Origin: Linum tenue
Taxonomy: Eukaryota; Streptophyta; Magnoliopsida; Malpighiales; Linaceae
Length of the DNA: 64,000 nucleotides
Reading direction: 5' to 3'
Assembly (NCBI GenBank): GCA_946122785.1
Contig: CAMGYJ010000002.1
Coordinates: forward strand, 67,791,703-67,855,702
Part shown: in pieces, positions 45,783 through 57,465 of the stretch
How the letters are laid out: the number at the start of each line of letters is the position of its first letter
Position numbering within the stretch: position 1 is the stretch's first letter
Translations under genes and position numbers: made by a program
The notes under the pieces: model-generated
The model's database searches: none
What the model was told of the DNA's origin: nothing
The model's input: the letters and a program-made list of their open reading frames with translations, nothing else

Positions 45783-46223
45783 GGGGTCGTTTGGTTTTGG
45801 TGATTGTTTGGTTGAGATAGTTACAATACATGTATTGTTCACAATGCACTGTTTTTTTTTTTGAATTTTCTGCACAAACAATACATGCATACAAACTATC
45901 ACTCAAAATGAGTGATAGTTAAATCTCAAGTTTTCTGTGAGATTGTTGAGATTGTTTGGTTGAGATTATTGTGTGTTTTTTTCTTCCAACTATGTCCCTA
46001 TCTTTTTATGTGTCTTGCCTTTGTATATTACAACTAAAGGGTGAAAGTGACATTTCACCCAAAAAGTAATATAACTTATTTAAATAACACAATAATTATC
46101 ACAAAAATCAAACGATGTAATCTACAATACACCAATTTTCATATATAAATGTATATTATTATTTATTATGCATGCATTGATGACAATCCATCTATTTAAC
46201 TATCACAAAAACTAAACGACCCC
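45783..46223. mobile_element. Tourist-like MITE in the intron of copy 3
   Basis: The ends GGGGTCGTTTGGTTTTGGTG and (inverted) GGGGTCGTTTAGTTTTTGTG are flanked by TAA on both sides (45780-45782, 46224-46226). It is 441 bp and non-coding. Confidence 0.82.
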
Positions 46224-46844
46224 TAAATATTTGTTCTAAAACCTTAAATTGACCATCTAGAAAAAATCAATCATTAGGCGATGACATGACACCCACATTG
46301 ATGTGGTTAGGATTTTACTTAGCATGGATACATAGTAAAAATAAATGCATAGAATGAACTTTATGACCAGTAATATTTTTCATATTTTGATAATTTCTAG
46401 AAATTAAATGGGACAAACTAGTGACTATGGATGAAATTTTCAAATAGATCAACTTGTTCCTTCTACCTAAAAAATTTCAAAATTCAAGTAAAAAAGGAAA
46501 CTGATACAGAGTAGTACCAAAGGGATACATAAAAATTTCTCGAAATATATAAAAAATTGAGATCAATTTGTATATCACAACAAGCTCGTTCTATCTGTAC
46601 AAAATTCTTTGAAATTCAAGTTAAAACAAAAAATAAACCGATTAGAAAAAAATATGAAAAATAAAAATCCTTACAATTATCACCCGTGAGATCTGACACC
46701 ACTTAAAAACAAGAGTACTCATTTAATTATACAAGCTTTATGCACCCATCTTGAACATGCTAGCCGAGAATGGTAATAAATTAGAAAAATGTCATGTAAA
46801 AAGCATAATAATGCAACGTAAAGTTCCAAAAGTAGCTTGCTCAC
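46224..46844. other. Remainder of intron, AT-rich
   Basis: It is intronic sequence of copy 3 and shows no other feature. Confidence 0.4.
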
Positions 46845-47592
46845 CTTCGGCTTAGACCTTCTGGGTCTGGATCTCCTCAACTCCATCAATTTGTCCACGT
46901 TGGCCACACCCAGAACCGCCGATTGGTAAGTCCCGGAGTTGCCACTTGCCAACAATGTTCTTATCCGATTCCAAGCTCAGGTAAGCCTCAATCCGGTTTG
47001 GGACAGCCGGGTAGACCCACTGCTTCGAATTAAACATCCAACCCAATTCAGCCGGAACCGAATCGAACCCACAAGCCGAAACAACCAACGAACCATTCTC
47101 AACCGCTTGGTCGTGGTAACTGTATTCCATCCGCTCCATAAACTCCGGCTCCCCGCAGATATCCAAGTAGTCGCAGCCGGCCTCGACACAGGCGGAGACG
47201 ACAGGGTCGCCGTGGAGGCGAAAGGGGCCGACGCAGTTGAGAATGAGCCTGGTTTGAGAGCAGAGCAGGCTCAGGGAAGAAGGGTCGGCGGTGAGGATTG
47301 CGATGGTCGATGGAGGTGGAGAATTGGGCTTTGCGGCCCATTTGAGGGCGTCCAAGAGCTTGGAATGGTTTCGGCCCGCAATGGCGAAGGATTTTAGAGG
47401 TGAAGATGGGGAGTTGAGGAACTTGAGAGCTTCTCTTACGACGTATTTGCCCGTGAATCCGGATGCTCCTAGGATTGTGAGATCGTAGGGTGGAGATGGA
47501 TTGTCAGATTCCAAGCTCAAATTTCTGGACAATGCTGGTTCCTGTGGCTGTGGCATTAAAGTTCTGCCATATATCGCTAGCTCCACCACCAA

Positions 47593-48213
47593 TCAATCCT
47601 CCATGGCTACCCGCGCCAGGTCTTGTGTTTCCTTGTTTTGTGGCATTCTTCCATCTGCCATTTAATGGGGTCGAGGGAGGAATTGGGTAGGTGGGACCAA
47701 AACGCAATGAATTGACAATAATGATAATTTAATGATATACAATATGTTATTATATTATAAATGCGTGACTCATCATGATATATTTTTGTCCTTGCGAGTT
47801 GCGACATAGGGTTGTGTGTTACCCTGCTTTGTTTAAGTTCGGGGTGGAAGTTGGTGCGTAGTCCTGGGAAATCGGGGATACCACATAAATCCGTCCGTTT
47901 CCAGATTATCAACAGAAACAAGTAGTCATAAAATGTTAATTTTTATTTCTTGAGATATAGAAGAACTCCATGGCTACAACAGTAGTACTGTTTATTTTCT
48001 CAAACTATATATGGTGACTACGACTCTAGCTAGGAGATCTCGTAATGGCAGCTGCCAGCCGGCATTATAGTGTCTTTCTTTCTTGAGCTAGCCTTACGTC
48101 GTCATCTTTAAACCGGAAACTGGTAGGCTTAGGCAGGCAACGCAATAATGTCTGCATGCATGCAGTAACATTTACGTTAACATTATATTATATGGTTCAT
48201 TATTAATTTAATT
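47593..48213. other. Intergenic between oxidoreductase copy 3 and LysM-a
   Basis: No coding signal is present. The part from about 47940 begins to resemble 57240-57460, i.e. the 3' flank shared by the two LysM genes. Confidence 0.4.
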
Positions 48214-48618
48214 TTAACCCCTGGTGCAGAGTGTCATCCCGAAGCGGATATTATCGCAATCCAGATGCGGGTTTAAATGGAAGAGCTGCTTCATTGTGAT
48301 GCCGTCTTTTCTCACCACATCGCAGCACGTGTCTGTTGATGCCACCACTGTTAAGCCTGTACAATGCTTCACATGCGCAGCTACACGAAAACCAACTTCG
48401 ATCAGTATCATCAGTTTACTTACTGATTAACATATAACAGTAGAGAGAGAGAGGGATCCTGATGAATGAATTTCATCTTAAAATATATAATCACCTGCAA
48501 ATATTGGAGATCGGCCAACATCGGCGTGGAGAAAGAGTACTGCGGAAACCATCGCTAGAAGAAGAAGAAATGGGGATATTCTTCTTCCCAACATGCTTCC
48601 AGACTTCATCATCATCAT
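48214..48618 (-). CDS. Small secreted LysM-like protein, copy a
   Basis: Minus-strand exons 48495-48618 and 48214-48380 give 96 residues. The start has four ATG codons in a row; the first is used here. A signal peptide is clear (RRISPFLLLLAMVSAVLFLH). The mature part has the LysM-like pattern of small plant apoplastic proteins: C-TGLTVVASTDTCCDVV, then NPHLDCDNIRFGMTLC, with five or six cysteines. LysM modules bind N-acetylglucosamine polymers, but many small plant members are uncharacterised. A TATA box (TATAAATA, minus) is 110 bp upstream. A diverged tandem duplicate is at 57466-57874. Confidence 0.82.
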
Positions 48619-48728
48619 CGTTCTATATGTTGTGTATTTTTTTTAAGAAATTATGTTGTATTTTTTGTGTGTGTGTGGAAATTATGTTTTCCCCCTCTGT
48701 TTGACAAATGATCTATTCCAGCCGGCCT

Positions 48729-48736
48729 TATTTATA
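48729..48736 (-). promoter_or_regulatory. TATA box of LysM-a
   Basis: TATAAATA on the minus strand lies 110 bp above the ATG and in the same relative context as in copy b. Confidence 0.65.
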
Positions 48737-48739
48737 GTG

Positions 48740-49430
48740 CTGCTCGAACAGGCATGAGCCCAAAAATTTGAGCCTGCCTAGCTGCCGTGTGGAGGAGAAT
48801 TGCAGCCCTAGCTAGAATTCAATATTAAAAGGAATTACAACACAGTTTTGTTAGCGATATTCTCTTTTCTCTCAGTTCTGTCTTTGGTGTTCTTTGTACG
48901 TAGATGTTTAGGCCGGCCGGCATTATATTTCCGGCGATACCTTCCTACTGGCTACTTCCCACATAGACCCGCGCGCAAGAAGACGTACTGCCGGCATATG
49001 ATAATTATTCCCTAGCTAATTATACATTCGTCAACCTCATTTTTAACTCCTAGTTCCCATATTAATTGGAGCCCTAGCTACCACCGACATAGGAAGTTTC
49101 TACATCCACGCACGCGTGTTACGTTACTTAGATGTTAGAAGTCTTACATAGAGGTGAAGTAATGAGGATTTGGGGTGGAATTCTACTTATGTATTTTTTT
49201 TAATAAGCAAAATAACTTAATAAGAATTAACGTTTCTATTATTTAAATGCACACCATGTTGTTTGAAATAATTAAAAACATCAAAATTTGAATTTCTACT
49301 ATGTGTAATGGGTAAAAAAAGTATTTATGAATTTCAATGTGTAGTATGTTTTCCCATATTTTCGTGGCTGGAAAATGGACGTTCATCATTTGTAGTATTT
49401 GTAAAAAAAAAAAAAAAGTAATCAAGTTGA
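48740..49430. repeat. Duplicated LysM upstream region, copy a
   Basis: GGCCGGCCGGCATTAT, CGATACCT, the TGATAATTATTCC segment and the TTTTCCCATATTTT...CATCATTTGTAGT segment recur in the same order at 58080-58860. The match ends at about 49435, where Copia sequence starts. Confidence 0.7.
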
Positions 49431-49954
49431 TACAAAATATTATTCTTAGAATTGACATCAGGAACAATTTCAACCTCAACAACTACTTGCGGATCTTCCA
49501 CAACACTTTGTGGTCTCGGTTCCTCTTCCATTAAAGGCTCAATATTTTGTTGGTATTCAACTACTTTAAGTTCTATTAGGGTTGGCTATTTGATTCGGGC
49601 TTTTTGGTTTTACCCAAAACCGAATCGTATAACCTGGTTTCCTTGGGATAACCAATAAAATACCCTTTCTAGATTTGGGTTCAAATTCTCCTAAATTTTG
49701 ATGTTTTACATAAACATCACATCCCCAAATCTTCATAAATGACAACTTCGGACACTTCCTAGTCCATATCTCATATGGTGTCTTTGGAACAACCTTTGAT
49801 GGAACACGGTTAAGAGTAAATGCATTTGTTTGTAGTGCAAAATCCCAAAACGATGTAGGAAGGTCACTGTGACTCATCATTGATTGAACCATATCCAATA
49901 AGGTTTGATTTTTCCTTTCGAATACACCATTTAATTGTGGTGTTCCTGGAGGAG

Positions 49955-50249
49955 TGATGCATTATCATATTCGGCCAACCATTATCATTATTATTATTAT
50001 TAATTTATTATTCGGTTTTGGTTATTGTTTAGGAATCGTATTGATTATTAAAGTATTTATGGTAGTTTCTTTAGGCTTAAGTTACCGTATCCTTGTAGGA
50101 TTGGTAAGTGATTAGGTTTTCCGGTTCTACTATAAATATGTACTTGGTTTCTACGTTTTAGGAAGTCAATGAAGAAGAAAACCCCTAATTTAGTTGTTTT
50201 AGTTTATTTATCGTTTTTGTGCTGCGATGCTTGATCCGTCAATGCATCA
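49955..50249 (+). repeat. 5' LTR of the compact element
   Basis: It is 295 bp with TATAAATA at 50131-50138, and is identical by eye to 51672-51966. Confidence 0.93.
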
Positions 50250-51720
50250 ATTGGTATCAGAGCCCGGTTCGAGAGAACCGAGCTCGCTGCTGCAGCTCCC
50301 AGGGCAGGTATCGTCAACGTTCAACCACCAACGTTGGGAAGAGGTCCCGCGAGCAACTACACCGCCGCCAAAATTCACAAGGCCAACATCGCTGGACGTT
50401 CGCCATGCATTGCTGGAGGTCACGACCTCACCTGCTGCTGCCGCCGTTGCTGAACGGGGTGTGAAAAGATGCGTGCCACCGCTGGAACCGCTCGACGAGC
50501 TGTGTGACGCGAAGATCCCATTCTGCGCACTAACAGGGGTCACTAATTCCGCCACACTACGATTCTCAGCTCAGCTCATGGACGAGAACATCATCGCCCT
50601 TGTTGACGTCTTCTCTTCTCATAATTTTGTGAGTGCCGAGGTCGCCAGAGCCATGTCCTTGACAGCCACACCGATTCCACCGTTTCGGGTCAAGGTCACC
50701 AAGGGAGAGTCCCTCACCTGCTGGCGTTGCTACAAAGCCGTAGACCTCACCGTCCAAGGTGAAACCCCCAACGCCGTAGATCTGTATGAGTTGCCGATCA
50801 AAGGACACGACGTGGTCTTAGGCGCTCAATGGCTGAATCAACTTGGACCGACGTATGTCGATTGGGAACGGCGCACGATGCGTTTCAGAAAACCGGGACG
50901 CTGGGTTGACTTGCAAGGTTTGAACAGGGAAGCAAAGGCGATCGAGACCATGGACACGGTCAAGAACCCTGCTGCCCCGATCGCAGGCAAGCTCGACACG
51001 CCCCCGCCGCCTGCTACTGTCGCTGCTACGAAGTTGGGCCTAATCGAGGAGCTAACCCTAGCCTCGGGTCCTCGTCTCGTTGAGAAGAAGGACGACAAGG
51101 CGCCGTCTCCAGCTGCTGCCGCCGAAGTTGGGATCCGCTGCTACCGGAGGAAGAGAAGGAAGAAACGACGGGATGCCGCTGTTGTTGTAGCGGGGCCTGC
51201 CGCTGCTGGGGAAGGAGTAGATTCCACCGCAACGTCGCCATCGATGTCCAAGTTGCGAGCTGTTGTCGCTGCCGCCGTTGTGGTCCGAGAGATGGAGGTT
51301 GTTGCACCTCCTGTTCCGACGCTGCTCCGGTCCAAGCAACAGGAAGCTGCCGCAGCCAAGAAGCATCCGGGTTCCAAACCGCAGAAGCCGTCAATAAACT
51401 TGCAGGTAACGCCGTCTATCGCGGTCGATGCGGCAACTACTATCGCTGGTACGTATGCCGATCCGTTTAAGCTGCTACTTCCACCGAATTGGAAATTTCG
51501 GAAGAGAAGATTGCGGGTTTCTATTGGAGGTGCTTCTGTTACCATGAAGGGAGGTCATGGTGAGCTATGTTTCACGGCAAGGAAGAAGTGCAAAATGAAG
51601 CCGATGGGCCTAGTTGCGGATCGTGCTCATCGCCTGAACTTCGGGACGAAGTTCTTCGAAGGGGGGAGGATTGATGCATTATCATATTCGGCCAACCATT
51701 ATCATTATTATTATTATTAA
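50227..51720 (+). CDS. Retropepsin-like protein of the compact LTR element
   Basis: One 497-codon frame starts in the LTR's transcribed part and ends in the 3' LTR. Residues about 95-230 resemble the Ty3/gypsy-type aspartic protease fold of plant elements: ALVDVFSSHNFVS where DSGSTHNFIS is usual, then PIKGHDVVLGAQWL and YVDWERRTMRF. The catalytic D-S/T-G is D-V-F here (D127), so proteolysis is unlikely. The C-terminal half is Ala/Lys-rich with a strongly basic patch (YRRKRRKKRRD at about 303-313), perhaps nucleic-acid binding. No gag zinc knuckle is seen. An internal Met rather than 50227 may be the real start, since the frame crosses the primer site. Confidence 0.7.
   Translation: MLDPSMHQLVSEPGSREPSSLLQLPGQVSSTFNHQRWEEVPRATTPPPKFTRPTSLDVRHALLEVTTSPAAAAVAERGVKRCVPPLEPLDELCDAKIPFCALTGVTNSATLRFSAQLMDENIIALVDVFSSHNFVSAEVARAMSLTATPIPPFRVKVTKGESLTCWRCYKAVDLTVQGETPNAVDLYELPIKGHDVVLGAQWLNQLGPTYVDWERRTMRFRKPGRWVDLQGLNREAKAIETMDTVKNPAAPIAGKLDTPPPPATVAATKLGLIEELTLASGPRLVEKKDDKAPSPAAAAEVGIRCYRRKRRKKRRDAAVVVAGPAAAGEGVDSTATSPSMSKLRAVVAAAVVVREMEVVAPPVPTLLRSKQQEAAAAKKHPGSKPQKPSINLQVTPSIAVDAATTIAGTYADPFKLLLPPNWKFRKRRLRVSIGGASVTMKGGHGELCFTARKKCKMKPMGLVADRAHRLNFGTKFFEGGRIDALSYSANHYHYYYY
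50265..50280 (+). other. Perfect 6-bp hairpin with GAGA (GNRA) loop beside the primer site
   Basis: CGGTTC-GAGA-GAACCG lies directly after the tRNA-Met site of the compact element. It is a possible RNA structural signal; its function is unproven. Confidence 0.5.
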
Positions 51721-51966
51721 TTTATTATTCGGTTTTGGTTATTGTTTAGGAATCGTATTGATTATTAAAGTATTTATGGTAGTTTCTTTAGGCTTAAGTT
51801 ACCGTATCCTTGTAGGATTGGTAAGTGATTAGGTTTTCCGGTTCTACTATAAATATGTACTTGGTTTCTACGTTTTAGGAAGTCAATGAAGAAGAAAACC
51901 CCTAATTTAGTTGTTTTAGTTTATTTATCGTTTTTGTGCTGCGATGCTTGATCCGTCAATGCATCA
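51672..51966 (+). repeat. 3' LTR of the compact element
   Basis: It matches 49955-50249 base for base as far as I can read. Confidence 0.93.
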
Positions 51967-52470
51967 AGGAGTCAGTTGTGATACTATACCATGATTCTTG
52001 AGATGATCACGAAATTCTTAGTCCAAGTATTCTCCTCCTCGATCAGATCTTAGAGATTTTATACTTTTACCAAATTGATTTTCTACTTCATTTTGGAAGT
52101 CTTTGAACTTTTCAAAAGATTCTGATTTATACTTCATTAGGTATACATACCCAAATCTACTGAAATCATCAGTGAAGATAATAAAGTAGCGATAACCCCC
52201 TATGGCATGTATATTCATTGGACCACATACATCAGAATGTATTAGTCCAAGAATATCACTTGCCCTTTCATTATGCCCAGTGAAAGGTGCTTTTGTCATC
52301 TTACCCAGAAAGCAAGACTCGCAAACCTCAAATGACTCCAAGTTAGATGAGTCCAACAATTCATATTTATTGAGTTTGGAGATACGTGGTCTTACTTTAC
52401 TTATATGGCCTAATCGACAATGCCAAAGATAAGTATTATTCAAACTATTTGGTTTGACCTTCTTAACATT

Positions 52471-52651
52471 CAATGCAGTCAAAATCACGCTTTAAAACTT
52501 AAGAGGTTACACTTTTACCTTTTTAGGTCACTAAAATGCTTCTACGTAGAATCGTGTTTTCCCCTTACAAATGTTGTCAAAATCTACGTTTTAAAGCTTA
52601 AAAACTTACGGTTTTACGGTTATAGATAGAATCGCGCTTTTGACTGCATTG
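52471..52651. mobile_element. Small hAT MITE (181 bp) inside the Copia integrase/protease region
   Basis: The inverted ends CAATGCAGTCAAAATCACGC and CAATGCAGTCAAAAGCGCG are flanked by exact octamers TTAACATT (52463-52470, 52652-52659). The ends resemble those of the hAT at 31309-32608. Confidence 0.9.
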
Positions 52652-53887
52652 TTAACATTTATTTATAGATTTCACTTTTCATGTTAAGGATATATAGACC
52701 ATCTACCATAGATGCGGTCCCATAATGGATTTGCTCTTTGTAAAAGGATATAGACATATTCTTTATAACAAACTCAACGCCAACTTTGTCCAAACAAGAA
52801 ATAGAAATCAGATTTCTACTTATTGCAGGTACATAGTAACAGTTATCCAAAACAAGCAAAAGTTTGGAAGGTAAACACAAAGTAAGTGTTCCAACCGCAA
52901 CAACAACAACTCTTGTCCCATTGCCAACTCGGAGATCAACTTCACATTTCTTCAACTTTCTTTGTCTACTTAGCCCCTGCATATTTCCACAAATATGTGA
53001 GCCACATCTGGTATCTAATACCCAAGTTGAATTAGTGGAGACATAAACATTTGCTTCTATAACAAAAATACCTAAAGTGGACGCTCCAACTCTTTTGTAC
53101 ATAGCCAACTCTTTCAGGTAATCAAGATAGTTCCCTTTTTTTGCAATGGAAGTACTCACCTTCCTTTGCGGCTGTATACCACCACCTTTACCTCTCAATA
53201 CATTTTAAAAGAACTTGCAACAGTTTTGCCTTTGTTCTTTTTATTCTTACCTACCATCAAAATGATCGACTTAGTTTTCGAGAGATCTAGCTCAACTGTT
53301 CGCAACATGTTGAGCAGTTCTAGGAGAGATTTATCCAAGTCATGTATATTGTAATTCAACACAATCTGCTTGAAACTTTCAGGCAGTGATTGTAGAATTA
53401 CATCAATGGCTAGGTCCTTTTGCATAGGAAACCCCAAGTTCTCTAGTCTCTCAATATACCCAACCATTCTGAAAACATGAGGACCAACTGGAGTACCCTT
53501 AACCATTCAGCATCTAAACAAGCATTTATAGGTCTCATACCTCTCATTCCTTGCTTGCTCTTGGAATAACAATTTCAGATGTTCTATCATATCAAGCGTA
53601 GGCATATTCTCATGTTGTTTCTAGAGCTCCAGCTCCATCGTTAACAACATAACGCAACCAACATCTAAAGCATCATCTTGATGCTTTTTATATGCATCCT
53701 TATCCTCTTTAGGTGATGTGGCAGCAGACTCATCAGGTATGGGTCCTTCCAGTACATACAACTTTTTCTCTTGCTTAAGGCATATTCTTAAGCTTCGGAA
53801 CCAATTCAAGAAATTGGAACCATTCAGCTTCTCATTCTCAAGTATGTTTCGCAGTGAATTATGTTGTTTTGAATCAGAGCGACTCAT

Positions 53888-54958
53888 GTCTGCAACAAAA
53901 CAAATAAAATTTATAGTGTCATGATTCGTTCATTTAAATATGACTTTCGTTAAATGATACTCCCACTATTTTCTTCAAAACGATAACCCTCAAGATATCA
54001 TTTCGTGATAATTATTATCCTAGTGAGTCGATACTAGACAACCACTTTGTCGATTGTTCAAAACAATTATCAAATAGTTGAGTGGACAAAACTTGTTCCA
54101 TACATCCCATGTATTTATCTCAACCAATGCCTCCAAGTCCCTAATCCTATTAGGCACATACTTGGTTAAGTTGGCCCAAAGGTCAATCATTGAGTATTGT
54201 ATGATAGGAAACACCCAGCTTTAGCATGAAACTACTTTCCTATTATCAATACTCTTCACATCTCCCAAATATAAGAGATGACACATAGCTTTAGCATATA
54301 ATTGTCATCAATGGTCGATGGTTTGATGAGGATTAACGTATTGATAGGCATTTCAAACTTAAATTCTCAATGAGGGATTTAATTGCGGTTTGAGAAGTAT
54401 CACTATATATCTCTAAAGTTGTTACATATAATGTTTTAGTCAAATACGACTCAACCAATTAAACTTTTAGAAGAGGTGATTCTCTCCTTAGAAACGCAGC
54501 TAGTTTGTCAAAACCCATAACATGAGTTCCCATGTAAGAGGGGGGATCACATGGATCGCTTAAAACCCGACTAGCCTTAGACGAGCATCTCTTTACACAA
54601 AGTTTACATAGGTATCTTGACGTATTAACAAAATATTACATATAAACCTTAAGAATTATATCTCATATAATCTTATTTAGAAACTCTTTTCTTTTCTTTT
54701 CAAAAACTTCCAACTCCTTGGAACAACAGTTTTCTCTTAGAACAAACTTTAACATTGATTTACTTTTATTAAAGATGAACTAAACAAAATTACTTTAACA
54801 ATTAACGATTTATATTTGCATAAACACCCAACATCACATCAAACACTTCAATATGATATTATCATTTGATCTCACACCTTTATTGATTTTAATTAAGTAA
54901 AATAATTGGTATACTTAATTAACAATCAATCAAAACTCTAGTTAAAAACTCACGAGTA
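53888..54958 (-). other. Copia leader between primer site and gag
   Basis: This is a long AT-rich non-coding leader of the minus-strand Copia element. Confidence 0.5.
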
Positions 54959-54972
54959 GGCTCTGATACCAC

Positions 54973-56702
54973 TGTTGGATTTTGTGATCCAAAGACACAT
55001 CGGAAATACAACCAAAACTCTTCCATGATCCAAGTGAGGCAATAAGAACCAGAGATTAAAAGATTCTAACCTTTAGAATGACGATTACAAAAGGTAGATT
55101 TGTAGGATCAAGAGTCGTCCACAATAGTTGTAGCCAATTCCTCTATTAGTATCCACGCGGACTTTGATCGGATCACCTCCATGGAATGATGCTAGACATG
55201 AACTTTGGAGGATTAAAGAATTTTAGTGTTTATGAACTTTTCAAGATGACTAAGAGAGCTAGAGATGGCAAGTGAAGTACTTATTTTTGCCACTCATTTC
55301 CGCCCCCATTTATAGGCTCATGAAATGGTGATGATTCATCTTAAGTGAATCCAAAAATCTGCAACTCATCCTTTCACAATTGAGTCATCAAATGACTCAT
55401 CAAATATGGAGATGAATCGTCTCCGAATGCACCTAAATTCAGCACCTCATGGTTAATCATATTAGTCATCAAAATGACTCATCTAATGTGATGATGATTC
55501 ATTCTCAAATGAACCAAAATTCTACACCTCATGGTTAAATATACGAGTTATCAAAATGACTCATCTAATGTGGTGATGACTCGTTCTCAAATGAATCTAT
55601 ATTCAGCACCTCATGGTAATAATGTGGAAGCTAATAATAATTATAATCCACCTCATCCTTATTATCACCTCGTGCTTGTTTACACTTCGTGTTTGTTAAC
55701 ATCTCGTGCTAATGGCCACCTCGTGCTAATTAACACCTTGTGATTGAAATGGCAATTTATTTTAATTAACCACCAATAAAATTCTAGCTTTTTAGTTTAA
55801 TGCTCAAAGCATTAGACTATACACGTCAGTCCATAGCCAACAAGCTTTGACTCTTTAATTGATCAGAACAAAAATATTTGTGTGTGACCTTATGGTTCTT
55901 GTCACATTGGCAATGACATTAACATTTACAATCATAAACAATAAGTGGCGTCTAGCAATGCATCATTTCTACCCAAGTGATCAAGAAGTTGGGATGATCC
56001 AACTCACCTTTCAATATGAGCACTATCACATTGTCATTGTGATCTTGACAAATGTTGTGTCCCTTCGTTATGACATCCAGATAAACCACGAGGCACATAT
56101 AAGTGTCAACCTCATATAGTGAATCCGCTTTACTTGATATAGAGTAGACATAATATGATGAATATTGATATCAACATATCAATCATTCGAGTATGCATAC
56201 GTTCCTTAGGCTCACTCCATCAAGGGGCCCAAGGATATCTCTCCGACACAACTTGGAGTAACGAATCATATCTTGGTCTATGCAAGGCTTACTACATAAT
56301 GAGTTATATATGCACCCAATAACCACTCTATCTCACTCTATTAAGGACGTGATTAAATGAGGTATCAAAGTAACATGCCATCATATAAAAGTCTTCATAA
56401 CCTCAAGTCAAAGGACAACGTTTTTCGATTACCCGAGAGACACTTATGACACAATTGTATAATCCGTGAAAGTGTTATCCGGTTGGGTCTATCCAACATA
56501 CAAGTTCTCTACCTCATAACTTACATGTGCATGCCTTAATTCTGTAAGCATCTTTACGTGCACTAGTCTCAATTGTATAAGAGCTGAACAAGTTCTTGCT
56601 AGTATACTTGACTAGTGATATTTAAGAATTCACATCAATTATGCAATATTCTATGGTCATTTTCGTGTTTGTTAAAAGCACATTTTTATATCAAATACAA
56701 CA
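54973..56702 (-). repeat. Probable Copia 5' LTR (minus strand, about 1.7 kb)
   Basis: On the minus strand it would run TGTTGTATTTG...GATCACAAAATCCAACA and abuts the tRNA-Met primer site. The far boundary at 56702 is a best guess because the partner LTR is missing. Confidence 0.55.
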
Positions 56703-57465
56703 ATTGAACAAAGTCTCAAAATATCTTATATACATGCAAGGATATGAATGATAAGAAGAATTAGAAGAAAGGAAGAGATCAGAGAAGTTGCAACTGATGT
56801 GGAGTTTTTAATATTAATTTTTACTGATTTTAAATTTAAAATGATTAAATCTAATTTTTATTTATCTTTCTTTGTCACTTAAAAAATATTTAAATTAAAA
56901 TTTTAAAATAAAAAATATGAGGAGTCAATGATGTGGCATCTATGTGGTTGCCATGTCAACAAAAGTCAATGTTAAAGTTGACTTCCGTCTGGTCAACCGT
57001 TACCTATTACCGTCAACGAAATCGTAAGAACATAGATGACAAACAACTATATATCACACGTTGGGACATAAATGGAATATTGAATAGTTCGGAACACAAA
57101 TGACACTTTCTTAACCGCTCGGGTTTCTATTAGTCCTTTTACATATTCATATCCTTTTGTAATTAATTAAACCAGATTTAATTTCCATGGAACTCATTCA
57201 TAAGATTTCGATGGAAACACGAGTACTCATATAAAATATAAATATTATTTATTCAGATCGATCTCCGTGGCTGTGCTGTTGTTTATTTGCTCCAGCTATA
57301 CGATGCCGGCCAGCAGTACTAGCAATGTAAAGCATGCATGCAGTAACTAGCAAACGGTACGTATAACGGTATTCAGTTTACATTACAAGCACATCGATGG
57401 ATCTATCTATGTAGAGCACGCCATCTGTGAAGCTGCTTGTAATTAAGTATCATGGTTATTCTTAA
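56703..57465. other. Intergenic; possible MULE-like remnant
   Basis: The segment 56930-57160 contains TCAACAAAAGTCAATGTTAAAGTTGAC and other GTCAACCGTTA-type motifs reminiscent of the loop side of the MITE at 30455-30969. No inverted partner or target duplication was found. Confidence 0.35.

Larger units (their letters stand above)
45016..47592 (-). pseudogene. Saccharopine-dehydrogenase-like oxidoreductase, copy 3 (frameshift and stop)
   Basis: Minus-strand exon 1 (46845 to about 47592) and exon 2 (45016-45714) align with the intact copy. Three lesions are visible. The start Met of the intact copy is replaced by Leu (LESDNPSP), so translation would need an upstream ATG (47592 or 47556). A 7-bp insertion near 46942-46950 shifts the frame after SDKNIVG. 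A TGA near 45125 interrupts LPKGGVLTPG in exon 2. Splice sites survive. The intron holds a Tourist-like MITE. It is closer to copy 2 than to copy 1 in exon 1, so it probably arose from a later duplication. Confidence 0.88.
49955..51966 (+). mobile_element. Compact non-autonomous LTR retrotransposon (2012 bp), very young
   Basis: The LTRs are 49955-50249 and 51672-51966 (295 bp each, reading as identical; TGATGC..GCATCA). A tRNA-Met primer site TGGTATCAGAGC is at 50252-50263, and a polypurine tract GGGGGGAGGA is before the 3' LTR. The duplication AGGAG flanks both sides (49950-49954, 51967-51971). The 1.4-kb interior has a single long frame and no RT, integrase or RNase H. It interrupts the integrase of the older Copia element. 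Confidence 0.94.
49440..56702 (-). mobile_element. Degenerate Ty1/Copia element, truncated, with two later insertions
   Basis: The minus-strand order is LTR (56702-54973), primer site complementary to tRNA-Met (54959-54971, GGCTCTGATACCA on the plus strand), gag (53887-53195, several frames), zinc/protease region (53198-52659, containing WVLDTRCGSHIC), and integrase (52488-52018 and 49898-49566). RT, RNase H and the second LTR are missing. Stops and shifts break gag-pol, and the protease DTG is altered to DTR. Insertions at 49955-51966 and 52471-52651 are later. It separates the two LysM copies. Confidence 0.85.

Noticed and set aside
49955..50249. Hammerhead ribozyme in the short LTR (retrozyme hypothesis)
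   Set aside because: I found no CTGATGA core paired with GAAA in the required order on either strand, and the element is larger and carries a long frame.
55531..56119. Two frames of 70-86 codons in the Copia LTR region
   Set aside because: They lie in AT-rich LTR sequence with no similarity or codon bias.
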